From JBHJOF01 sp050330055 (lineage in GTDB: Bacteria > Pseudomonadota > Alphaproteobacteria > Kiloniellales > JAKSDN01), in NCBI GenBank assembly GCA_050330055.1, contig JBHJOF010000243.1:1-8174 (forward strand): 8,174 nucleotides of DNA, in the 5' to 3' direction. The first letter of the stretch is position 1; each line of letters begins with the position of its first letter. A program made the translations under genes and the position numbers. The notes beneath the pieces are model-generated. The model did not search any database and was not told the origin of the DNA. It worked only from the letters and a program-made list of their open reading frames with translations. Positions 1 to 5,767 of this stretch are shown piece after piece.

Positions 1-1
1 C

Positions 2-58
2 GATTGGCACAGCGACCCGAGCTGGGATCCCTTCGCCAAGGTCTACGGGCTGGGGTAG
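2..58 (+). CDS. C-terminal tail of an unidentified protein, cut by the left edge
   Basis: Reading from base 2, eighteen sense codons run to a TAG at 56-58. The tail reads DWHSDPSWDPFAKVYGLG. Nearly every third codon position is G or C, as in the clear genes of this window, and the composition (Trp, His, Asp, Tyr) looks like real protein rather than an Arg/Ala-rich shadow frame. The gene would converge on livH, with the palindromic element at 111-169 between them. The fragment is too short to assign a family, and a chance open frame cannot be excluded. Confidence 0.45.
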   Translation, partial: DWHSDPSWDPFAKVYGLG

Positions 59-110
59 CGCTCACGCCCGAAAAGAATGGGACTCGCTGTCGGATCAGGA
101 AAGTCCTCTT

Positions 111-169
111 GTCATGGCCGGGCTTGACCCACGGCTGTCCGGTTGCGGCTCGTTCACACCGACCATGAC
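111..169. repeat. Imperfect palindromic intergenic element
   Basis: The ends match as an inverted repeat: GTCATGGCCGG at 111-121 and CCGACCATGAC at 159-169 (10 of 11 positions complementary). The interior pairs poorly. The left arm continues as GGCTTGACCC, wording I recall from dispersed intergenic palindromes in alphaproteobacterial genomes; that family link is from memory. It lies between two converging genes, so it could also act as a bidirectional hairpin at transcript ends, although no T-run follows it. Confidence 0.45.
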
Positions 170-219
170 GGTGCGGGGGTGGCAGGAGCTTACGCCGACG
201 CGACACGCGCCAGGCCGCG

Positions 220-1155
220 TCACGCCCTGTCGTGATCCGGCCGGGTGGCGGTGGCGAAGAGTCCCTGGGGGCGGAAGATCAGCATCAGGATCAAGAGGCC
301 GAAGACCACCACGTCGCGGTAGTTGGCGGCGAAGTAGGCCGACCAGAAGGACTCGACGAAGCCGAGGACAAAGCCGCCGACCAGCGCCCCCGGCACCGAG
401 CCGAGGCCGCCGATCACCGCCACCAGCAGCGCCTTCAGGCCCAGCACCGTGCCCATGTAGAAGTTGACGTTGCCGTAGTAGAGCGCGATCACCGCGCCGC
501 CCGCCGCGGCATAGCCGGCGGCGATCACCAGGGTCGCCGCCAGCGTGGTCTCGGTGTTGACGCCGCAGAGCGCCGCCATGCGCAGGTCCTGGGCGCAGGC
601 GCGCCACTGCCGGCCGAAGCGGTGCCGCGCCATGAAGAGGATCAGGCCGAGGCTCAGCAGCAGCGAGGCGGCGACGATGATCACGCGCATCAGCGTGATC
701 TCGACCGAGAAGCCGCCGCCCTGCAGCAGCACGATCGGTTCGCCCAGCAGCGGCGGCAGCCAGCGCTCGCGGCTGCCGTGGGTCAGCCGCATGATCTCCT
801 CCAGGGCGATGGCAAGGCCGATGGTGGCGATCAGCACGGCGAGCGAGCTGCGCTGGATCAGCGGCCGCAGCACGGCGCTCTGGATCACCAGGCCGAGCGC
901 CATGGTGCCGACGAGGGCGTGAACGATGCCGAGCAGCAGCACCGCCGCGAGTACGAGCGGCGTCAGCGCCGAGAGCACGGCGATGCCGCCGATCGCGAGA
1001 TAGCCGGCCCACATGGCGATCGCGCCGTAGGCCAGGTTGATGCGATTGGCGATGCCGTAGAGCAGCACGTAGGCGACCGCCAGCAGGCCATAGAAGGCGC
1101 TGACCTGGACCGCGTTCAGGCACTGCTGCAGGAAGTAGAGGAGGTCCCTGGACAC
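220..1155 (-). CDS. livH: LivH-type branched-chain amino acid ABC transporter permease
   Basis: This is an inner-membrane permease subunit of a high-affinity branched-chain amino acid (or related substrate) importer. It would work with LivM, the ATPases LivG and LivF, and a periplasmic binding protein. The 311-residue product matches LivH length and is hydrophobic throughout. The N-terminal block (residues 20-50) has the LivH-style pattern LLYGIANRINLAYGAIAMWA. RACAQDLRMAALCGVN (185-200) is the cytoplasmic loop that contacts the ATPases, GGLGSVPGALVGG (249-261) is typical of the family, and it ends with RPQGLF (295-300). The start is GTG at 1155, with AAGGGAAAGG about 12 bases upstream; the long spacing makes the start slightly uncertain. 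No other liv gene is visible: downstream lies a palindrome and a converging gene, and upstream a divergent lipoprotein gene. The substrate cannot be told from sequence. Confidence 0.9.
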   Translation of the reverse strand: MSRDLLYFLQQCLNAVQVSAFYGLLAVAYVLLYGIANRINLAYGAIAMWAGYLAIGGIAVLSALTPLVLAAVLLLGIVHALVGTMALGLVIQSAVLRPLIQRSSLAVLIATIGLAIALEEIMRLTHGSRERWLPPLLGEPIVLLQGGGFSVEITLMRVIIVAASLLLSLGLILFMARHRFGRQWRACAQDLRMAALCGVNTETTLAATLVIAAGYAAAGGAVIALYYGNVNFYMGTVLGLKALLVAVIGGLGSVPGALVGGFVLGFVESFWSAYFAANYRDVVVFGLLILMLIFRPQGLFATATRPDHDRA

Positions 1156-1215
1156 GGCTGCGTATGACCTTTCCCTTGGCCCGGCGATGGAGACTTTGCC
1201 ACCGCGCCCGCGACG

Positions 1216-1229
1216 AGAGTACTCTAGAG
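1216..1229. promoter_or_regulatory. Overlapping short palindromes in the livH/lipoprotein divergent gap
   Basis: AGAGTACTCT (1216-1225) is a perfect 10-base palindrome and overlaps the perfect 8-base palindrome CTCTAGAG (1222-1229). They lie in the only intergenic space between two divergent genes, about 60 bases from livH and about 37 from the lipoprotein start. A weak sigma70-like pair for the lipoprotein, TTGCCA (1196-1201) and TACTCT (1220-1225) with an 18-base spacer, would place the palindrome over the -10 box. The operator role is inference; no known regulator motif was recognised. Confidence 0.3.
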
Positions 1230-1265
1230 ATCGCTGGACGTATCGGGAGGCGGTGGAGCCTTCGC

Positions 1266-1763
1266 ATGAGATCGGCCGTAGGACTGCTCCTGCTGTTGCT
1301 TCTGAGCGGGCTGCCGGCCTGCGAGGAGGCGGGCGACGACAAGCCCTATGTCGAGTTCGCCGGCGGCGGCTTTATCTTCAACTACAACTTGGCCCAGGCC
1401 TACTACGGCTTCATCATCCGGGCGACACGCAGCATTCCGCCCGGCACCATCATCGAGGCGCAGTTCGAGGACCCGGCCGGCGGCCCGCCCCTGCCGGTCC
1501 AGCAGGTCGCCCGCGTGGGCGGCATCGAGTACAGCTTCCGCACGCCGCCGGTCCAGGGCGTCAAGGCCGAGCGCGACTATCAGGTGATACTGCGGCTGAT
1601 CGAGCCCGAAAGCCGGACGGTCATCGCAAGCTACAGCAAGAGCTTCCGCTCGTCCGCCGACCAGGACATCCTGCCCAAGAAGCCGCTGACGGTCGGGCCG
1701 GGCTATCAGGCCAACCCGGAGAGCGAGATCGTCAATCCGCCGGCCGAGGGATCGGGCGGCTAG
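1266..1763 (+). CDS. Small predicted lipoprotein of unknown function
   Basis: The product has 165 residues with a lipoprotein signal peptide: a short basic start (MRS), a seven-leucine core (7-13), then SGLPAC, where L16-P17-A18-C19 fits the lipobox and Cys19 is the predicted lipidated residue. Glu follows the cysteine. The mature part is soluble-looking, with a Gly/aromatic stretch (about 29-45: FAGGGFIFNYN then AYYGF), a Pro-rich middle and a tail rich in Pro, Glu and Gly. The pattern of alternating residues suggests a beta-rich domain, which is inference. The open frame extends upstream to 1164, but ATG 1266 is preferred: GGTGGAG sits 7 bases upstream and the signal peptide begins right there. 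It is divergent from livH and converges on mrp. I do not recognise a family. Confidence 0.8.
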   Translation: MRSAVGLLLLLLLSGLPACEEAGDDKPYVEFAGGGFIFNYNLAQAYYGFIIRATRSIPPGTIIEAQFEDPAGGPPLPVQQVARVGGIEYSFRTPPVQGVKAERDYQVILRLIEPESRTVIASYSKSFRSSADQDILPKKPLTVGPGYQANPESEIVNPPAEGSGG

Positions 1764-1833
1764 ATCCGCGGCATAGACTACAATGCTTACGCATTTCGAG
1801 CAGGAGGGTCTCGGCCTCGCAACAGTCAAGGCT

Positions 1834-1922
1834 GTCGTCCCGGCACTTGTTGCCGGGACCCAATGGCCTGTCAGTGCAACGCTCTTACGCCAATGGGCCC
1901 CGGGGACGAGCCCCGGGGCGAC
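1834..1922. repeat. Long imperfect palindrome with nested hairpins
   Basis: Two 33-base arms, 1834-1866 and 1890-1922, are inverted copies of each other at roughly two thirds or more of positions. They share GTCG at the outer end, CCCGG blocks, CCGGG, and CCCA-TGG at the inner end, around a 23-base spacer. Each arm is itself a hairpin: CCGGCAC/TTGCCGG on the left, and CCCCGGGG, ACGAG, CCCCGGGG on the right. The element fills the gap between the converging lipoprotein and mrp genes. This layout resembles the dispersed intergenic palindromes common in alphaproteobacteria (recalled, not searched). It may end transcription from both sides, although neither flank has a clear T-run. Confidence 0.65.
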
Positions 1923-1957
1923 GGTGGTGTGTGCACAGCCACTGCGAGGCCGCGGCG

Positions 1958-3133
1958 CTACTGCATCACGATTTTGGGAGCCTGGCGCTGGCCGCCTTCG
2001 AGGCCGGCGGAGACCTTGTCCCAGACCCGCTGGGCGATGGCGACGAAGGCCTTGGCGTGGGCGTTGTCTGGATCGGAGACCACGATCGGACGGCCGTCGT
2101 CGGAGGTCTCGCGGATCACCAGGTCGAGCGGAATCTCGCCGAGGAATTCGACGCCCAGCCTCTCAGCCTCGCGCCGCGCGCCGCCGTGTGCGAAGATATG
2201 CGAGATATGGCCGCAGTTCGGACAGGCGAAGTAGCTCATGTTCTCGATGATGCCGAAGACCGGCACGTCGACCTTGCGGAACATGTTGAGGCCCTTGCGC
2301 GCGTCCAGGAGAGCGATGTACTGCGGCGTCGAGACGATCACCGCGCCGCTCAGCGGCACCTGCTGCGCCATGGTGAGCTGAGCGTCGCCGGTTCCGGGCG
2401 GCATGTCGACCACCAGGATGTCGAGCTCGCCCCAGTCGACGTCTCGCAGCATCTGCTGCAAGGCGCTCTGCACCATGGGGCCGCGCCAGATCATCGGCGT
2501 ATCCTCGGCGACCAGGAAGCCCATGGACATGCATTTCACGCCATAGTTCTGCATCGGCAGCAAGGTGCGACCGTCGGGCGAGCTCGGCCGGCCGCTGATG
2601 CCCAGCATGCGCGGCTGCGACGGGCCGTAGATGTCGGCGTCCAGCACCCCGACCCTGAGCCCCAGGGTGGCGAGCGCCAGCGCCAGGTTGGTGGCGACGG
2701 TCGACTTGCCGACGCCGCCCTTGCCGCTGGCCACGGCGACGATGCTGCGCACACCCGGCACCAGGGCGCGCTCTGCGCCCCGTCCCGCTGCGGCGGCGGG
2801 CCCACCCCCGCCGCCCCCGGGGTGCTGGGAGGCCTGCCGGCCGCCGGGGCCGGCAGGCCGCGCCGTAGCGCCCTGCGGCGCCTCGCGATGGGCGGTCAGC
2901 ACTGCGGTCACCGAGAGCACCCCGGGCAGCGCCTCGACCGCCTTCTCGGCCGCCTTGCGCAGCGGCTCCATGGCCTCGCCCTTGCGCGGATCGACCTCGA
3001 TGGCGAAGCCGACGTTGCCGTTCTTGACGACCAGGCCAGAGACCATACCGAGAGTAACGATATCCTGCCCGCGATCGGGCTCCTCTATGCGCCGCAAAGT
3101 CTCCAGAATTTGCTGCTCGGATAGCTGAGCCAT
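1958..3133 (-). CDS. mrp: Iron-sulfur cluster carrier ATPase Mrp/ApbC
   Basis: This is a cytoplasmic P-loop ATPase of the Mrp/Nbp35 family that binds and delivers Fe-S clusters to target proteins. The 391-residue product has an N-terminal MIP18/DUF59-type domain (about 1-85). A Gly/Pro/Ala-rich linker (about 86-127) follows, then the ATPase domain. That domain holds the deviant Walker A SGKGGVGKST (136-145), DADIYGPS (165-172) and Walker B VVDMPPGTGD (241-250). The CPNC motif has Cys304 and Cys307, which ligate the bridging cluster in this family. All signature residues are present. ATG 3133 is chosen because GGTGGAG lies 9 bases upstream; an in-frame GTG at 3148 would fall inside that ribosome binding site. 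The gene is divergent from hflK, with a 164-bp shared control region. The linker DNA contains a perfect 12-bp inverted repeat (2831-2859). Confidence 0.96.
   Translation of the reverse strand: MAQLSEQQILETLRRIEEPDRGQDIVTLGMVSGLVVKNGNVGFAIEVDPRKGEAMEPLRKAAEKAVEALPGVLSVTAVLTAHREAPQGATARPAGPGGRQASQHPGGGGGGPAAAAGRGAERALVPGVRSIVAVASGKGGVGKSTVATNLALALATLGLRVGVLDADIYGPSQPRMLGISGRPSSPDGRTLLPMQNYGVKCMSMGFLVAEDTPMIWRGPMVQSALQQMLRDVDWGELDILVVDMPPGTGDAQLTMAQQVPLSGAVIVSTPQYIALLDARKGLNMFRKVDVPVFGIIENMSYFACPNCGHISHIFAHGGARREAERLGVEFLGEIPLDLVIRETSDDGRPIVVSDPDNAHAKAFVAIAQRVWDKVSAGLEGGQRQAPKIVMQ
2831..2859. repeat. Perfect 12-bp inverted repeat inside the mrp linker
   Basis: GGCCTGCCGGCC (2831-2842) and GGCCGGCAGGCC (2848-2859) are exact inverted copies separated by five bases. 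The repeat lies in the part of mrp encoding the low-complexity Gly/Pro/Ala linker, where protein constraint is weak. No T-run follows on either strand, so an intrinsic terminator is unlikely. It may simply be a GC-rich sequence tolerated by the linker. Confidence 0.7.
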
Positions 3134-3160
3134 GCTTGAAAACTCCACCTTTTCGCCAAT

Positions 3161-3186
3161 ATCGCAGCGTAGGATCGCAGCTTAGG
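3161..3186. repeat. Tandem 13-bp direct repeat in the mrp/hflK divergent region
   Basis: ATCGCAGCGTAGG (3161-3173) is followed immediately by ATCGCAGCTTAGG (3174-3186), matching at 12 of 13 positions. The pair begins 28 bases upstream of the mrp start codon, so it probably overlaps the mrp promoter or 5' leader, and lies more than 110 bases upstream of hflK. It may be a protein-binding site or a small tandem duplication. Confidence 0.6.
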
Positions 3187-3210
3187 CGTGGAATCCTTTA
3201 GCTACCGCTT

Positions 3211-3241
3211 TTGGTTGCCCCGGATGTGCCTGTGATATAAG
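3211..3241 (+). promoter_or_regulatory. Candidate promoter for the hflK operon
   Basis: TATAAG (3236-3241) is a good -10 match in a locally AT-rich patch about 57 bases upstream of the hflK start. Upstream, TTGGTT (3211-3216, 19-base spacer) or TTGCCC (3215-3220, 15-base spacer) could serve as the -35 box; neither spacing is ideal. Placement between divergent genes supports a promoter here, but the exact boxes and the sigma factor are uncertain. Confidence 0.35.
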
Positions 3242-3297
3242 AGGCGGCGGGCACAATTCTACATCGCGTGGCCGAGCACAATACGAGGAAATAGCTT

Positions 3298-4434
3298 ATG
3301 CCCTGGCAACAAGGCGGCAACGGCGGCGGAACGGGTGGCGGCCCATGGGGCGGCGGCAGCGGGGGCGGCGGCCCCTGGGGTCGCGGCACCGGTGGCGGCC
3401 GGCCGCCGGACTTCGAGGACTTCATCCGCAAGGGGCAGGACCGCTTCAAGCGCTTCCTGCCGGCCGGCGGCGGCGGCGGGCGCGGCCTGCTGGTGGTCGC
3501 CGCGGCCCTGCTGGTGCTCTGGATGCTGTCCGGCTTCTACCGGGTCCAGCCCGACCAGCAGGGCGTCGTGCTGCGCTTCGGCCAGTGGGTCACCACGACC
3601 CAGCCCGGCCTCAACTGGCACATGCCCTATCCGATCGAATCGGTCGAGACGCCCAGCGTCGAGGCGATCAACTCGATCGACATCGGCTTCCGTCCGGTCG
3701 GCGGCACGGCCCGCGGCAGCACGCGCCGCGACGTCGAGGAAGAGAGCCTCATGCTGACCGGCGACCAGAACATCATCGACATCGATTTCACGGTGCTCTG
3801 GAAGATCTCGGATGCCGGGCGCTTCCTGTTCAACATCCGCGACCCGGAGCAGACCGTGAAGGCGGCGGCGGAAAGCGCGATGCGCGAGATCATCGCCCGC
3901 ACCGACATCCAGCCGGCCCTGACCGAAGGGCGCCAGGACATCGAGATCAAGACTCGCGAGCTTCTGCAATCGATGCTGAATGAGTACCAGGCGGGAATCG
4001 AGATCACCCAGATCCAGCTGCAGGAGGTGCAGCCGCCTTCCCAGGTGATCGACGCCTTCAGCGACGTGCAGCGCGCGCTGCAGGACCGCGACCGCTTGCG
4101 CAACGAGGCCGACGCCTACCGCAACGACATCATCCCGCGGGCACGCGGCGAGGCGCAGCGCATGATCCAGGAGGCTCAGGCCTACCGCGAGCGGCTGATC
4201 AACGAGGCGGACGGTGAGGCGCAGCGCTTCCTGTCGGTCCTCGCGGCCTACGAGCAGAACCCCCAGGTCACTCGTCGCCGTATGTACCTTGAGACTATCC
4301 AGCAGGTCTTCGAGGAGGCGGATACCGTGATTCTGGACAGCAAGACGAGCGGCGCCGTGCCCTATCTGCCGCTCAACGAGCTGCAGCGCGCCCGCAGGAC
4401 CACCGCCGGTGCGGCTGCGAGCCCGGGCCAGTAG
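3298..4434 (+). CDS. hflK: HflK, SPFH-domain subunit of the FtsH-associated HflKC complex
   Basis: HflK and HflC form a large membrane-anchored, periplasm-facing complex that surrounds and modulates the FtsH protease (known for the family). The 378-residue product starts with a Gly-rich, disordered-looking cytoplasmic segment (6-34) containing GGGxW-type repeats, followed by a basic/aromatic stretch (about 39-53). A single membrane segment, LLVVAAALLVLWMLSGF (64-80), comes next. The SPFH domain opens with YRVQPDQQGVVLRFG (81-95) and contains PGLNWHMPYPIE. A long charged helical region (about 255-312) rich in Arg, Glu and Ala follows, then the C-terminal LETIQQVFEEADTVILD. The Gly-rich head plus single N-terminal anchor identify HflK rather than HflC. 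ATG 3298 is preceded by GAGG at 9 bases. hflC follows after 16 bases, so the two are co-transcribed. Confidence 0.96.
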   Translation: MPWQQGGNGGGTGGGPWGGGSGGGGPWGRGTGGGRPPDFEDFIRKGQDRFKRFLPAGGGGGRGLLVVAAALLVLWMLSGFYRVQPDQQGVVLRFGQWVTTTQPGLNWHMPYPIESVETPSVEAINSIDIGFRPVGGTARGSTRRDVEEESLMLTGDQNIIDIDFTVLWKISDAGRFLFNIRDPEQTVKAAAESAMREIIARTDIQPALTEGRQDIEIKTRELLQSMLNEYQAGIEITQIQLQEVQPPSQVIDAFSDVQRALQDRDRLRNEADAYRNDIIPRARGEAQRMIQEAQAYRERLINEADGEAQRFLSVLAAYEQNPQVTRRRMYLETIQQVFEEADTVILDSKTSGAVPYLPLNELQRARRTTAGAAASPGQ

Positions 4435-4450
4435 GGAAGGGAGCGGAGCC

Positions 4451-5353
4451 ATGAGCCGACGCATTCTCCTGATCCTGGGCATCGCGGTCATCGTGCTGGG
4501 CATCGTCGCCTCCAGCGCCCTCTTCACCGTGCACCAGACGCAGCTCGCCATCGTCCTGCAGTTCGGCGATCCCAAACGCGTTGTCACCGAGCCGGGTCTC
4601 AAGGCCAAGCTGCCGTTCATCCAGAACGTGATCTATTATGAGCGCCGGGTGCTCAACCTCGATCCGCCGGTACAGCGCGTGATCCTGACCGATCAGAAAC
4701 CGCTGCTGGTCGACACCTTCGTGCGCTACCGCATCGTCGATCCGCTGCGCTTCTATCAGACGGTGCGCTCCGAAGGCACGGCCGGCACCCGCCTCAGCAC
4801 CATCGTCAATGCAACGACGCGTGGCGTGCTCGGCAATATCACACTGGCCAGCGTCCTCTCCGAGGAGCGTGTCGAAATCATGCGGAACATCCGCGATCAG
4901 GTGACGGCGGAGGCGAATCGATTCGGTATCGAGATTGTCGACGTCCGGCTCCGCCGTTCCGACCTGCCCGAGGAGATCAGCCAGGCGGTCTACGACCGCA
5001 TGAAGTCGGAACGCGAACGCGAGGCGGCCGAGTTCCGCTCCCAGGGCTTCGAGCAGGCCCAGCGCATTCGCGCCGGTGCCGACCGCGAGGCCACGGTGAT
5101 CCGGGCCGAGGCGGAACGCGAGGCCGAGATCCTGCGCGGTCAGGGCGAAGGGGAACGGACCCGGCTGCTCAACGACGCCTTCGGCCGCGATGCGGACTTC
5201 TTCAGCTTCTACCGTTCCATGCAAGCTTATGAGGCGGCGCTGCGCGACCGCACTTACCTGGTGCTGTCGCCGGAAGGCGAGTTTGCCGGCTTCTTCAGTG
5301 CGATCCGCGAAGGCGGTGTTGCCAGCGACGGCTCCGTTGCCAGCGACCGCTAG
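4451..5353 (+). CDS. hflC: HflC, partner SPFH protein of HflK
   Basis: This is the second subunit of the HflKC complex that controls FtsH access to membrane substrates. It has 300 residues with a single N-terminal membrane anchor (about 4-26, ILLILGIAVIVLGIVASSAL). The SPFH domain begins VHQTQLAIVLQFGDPKRVV and continues through PGLKAKLPFIQNV and LLVDTFVRYRIVDPLRFY. FGIEIVDVRLRRSDLPEEIS and YDRMKSEREREA are characteristic of HflC, followed by an Ala/Glu/Arg helix. The end contains SFYRSMQAYEAAL and a YLVLSPEGEFAGFF motif typical of HflC. The frame is open upstream to 4409 inside hflK, but ATG 4451 is preferred: GGGAG lies 7 bases upstream and the hydrophobic anchor starts at residue 4. The last codons carry a short 18-base-period duplication (5318-5347). 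Confidence 0.96.
   Translation: MSRRILLILGIAVIVLGIVASSALFTVHQTQLAIVLQFGDPKRVVTEPGLKAKLPFIQNVIYYERRVLNLDPPVQRVILTDQKPLLVDTFVRYRIVDPLRFYQTVRSEGTAGTRLSTIVNATTRGVLGNITLASVLSEERVEIMRNIRDQVTAEANRFGIEIVDVRLRRSDLPEEISQAVYDRMKSEREREAAEFRSQGFEQAQRIRAGADREATVIRAEAEREAEILRGQGEGERTRLLNDAFGRDADFFSFYRSMQAYEAALRDRTYLVLSPEGEFAGFFSAIREGGVASDGSVASDR
5318..5347 (+). repeat. Short direct repeat at the 3' end of hflC
   Basis: GTTGCCAGCGAC occurs at 5318-5329 and again at 5336-5347, with an 18-base period that keeps the reading frame and encodes VASDGSVASD just before the stop codon. It looks like a small in-frame tandem duplication in an unconstrained tail. Confidence 0.7.
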
Positions 5354-5405
5354 CGGGCGACTTGGCGGGGATGGCCGCCGGGCGTGACCCTGTGCGCGTT
5401 GAAGT

Positions 5406-5591
5406 ATGACCGATCTCCTCACCGGCTTGGCGCTCGTGCTGGTGATCGAAGGGATCATCCTGGCCGTCATGCCCAACCGGCTGCACTGGCTGCTCGACCG
5501 CATGGCCGAGATGCCGCCGGAGGCCCTGCGGGTCGGCGGGCTGGTTTCGGCCGGCCTGGGAGTGCTCCTGGTCTGGCTGCTGCGGGGCTGA
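5406..5591 (+). CDS. DUF2065 family small inner-membrane protein
   Basis: The 61-residue protein has two hydrophobic segments, LLTGLALVLVIEGIILAVMP (about 4-23) and GGLVSAGLGVLLVWLL (about 44-59). They are joined by a short polar loop with NRLHWLLDRMAEMPPEALR. The Glu in the first membrane segment (VIEGI) and the P-x-R-loop-R-x-x-G layout match DUF2065, the family of E. coli YjeT, which also sits directly after hflC. Molecular function is unknown; conserved linkage suggests a link with HflKC/FtsH (inference). The gene begins 52 bases after the hflC stop. The ribosome binding site is weak: only GTTGAAG-like sequence precedes ATG 5406. Confidence 0.88.
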   Translation: MTDLLTGLALVLVIEGIILAVMPNRLHWLLDRMAEMPPEALRVGGLVSAGLGVLLVWLLRG

Positions 5592-5659
5592 TGCGCCTGG
5601 AACGGAAGCGACCGGGCGTGTGCGACAGCCACATTTCGGCCGCTTTGGCTTTGCAGGAT

Positions 5660-5687
5660 TTCACTGGCGAAAAGCTGGTGGTAGACT
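5660..5687 (+). promoter_or_regulatory. Weak candidate promoter upstream of degP
   Basis: TTCACT (5660-5665) and TAGACT (5682-5687), separated by 16 bases, each match four of six sigma70 consensus positions. They border the AT-rich patch at about 5684-5699, which stands out in this GC-rich window. The 230-bp gap before degP, much longer than other gaps in the operon, makes an internal promoter plausible. No clear heat-shock or extracytoplasmic sigma motif was recognised. Confidence 0.25.
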
Positions 5688-5725
5688 AATTTTTAACCAT
5701 GTGGTTGCCCAATACACGTGGCTTT

Positions 5726-5767
5726 CCGCCGGTCCTCCCGGCGGGCGCTCCGACCGTCGACCGCCGG
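5726..5767 (+). other. Competing hairpins in the degP 5' leader
   Basis: CCGGCGG (5738-5744) can pair perfectly with CCGCCGG on its left (5726-5732, loop of five bases) or with a second CCGCCGG on its right (5761-5767, loop of 16 bases). The two pairings exclude each other. They lie about 55-95 bases upstream of the degP start codon. No T-run follows, so a simple terminator is unlikely. Regulatory meaning is speculative, and such pairs can arise by chance in GC-rich DNA. Confidence 0.35.

Noticed and set aside
80..110. Possible hairpin GGACT/AGTCC followed by TCTT downstream of the left-edge gene
   Set aside because: Only five pairs around a 17-base or longer loop; too weak to call a terminator.
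232..1167. Long open frame on the + strand opposite livH
   Set aside because: It is rich in His, Gln, Asp and Arg, as expected of the antisense of a hydrophobic GC-rich gene. It has no recognisable domain, while the - strand frame is a clear LivH.
1187..3124. 645-codon open frame on the + strand spanning the lipoprotein gene and the antisense of mrp
   Set aside because: It covers two well-supported genes in the wrong frame or strand plus an intergenic palindrome. Its composition is Arg/His/Gly-rich low-complexity, typical of a high-GC shadow.
3236..3275. Second -10-like sequence (CACAAT) near 3251 as an additional hflK promoter
   Set aside because: No acceptable -35 partner at a normal distance, and the match to consensus is poor.
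3259..4620. 453-codon open frame on the - strand opposite hflK
   Set aside because: HflK on the + strand has full SPFH domain, membrane anchor and ribosome binding site. The antisense frame has no motif and reflects lack of stops in GC-rich DNA.
5591..5689. Possible 32-residue peptide whose ATG overlaps the DUF2065 stop (TGATG)
   Set aside because: The overlap would allow translational coupling, but third-position G/C is clearly lower than in the neighbouring genes, no family is recognisable and the peptide has no membrane or signal features.
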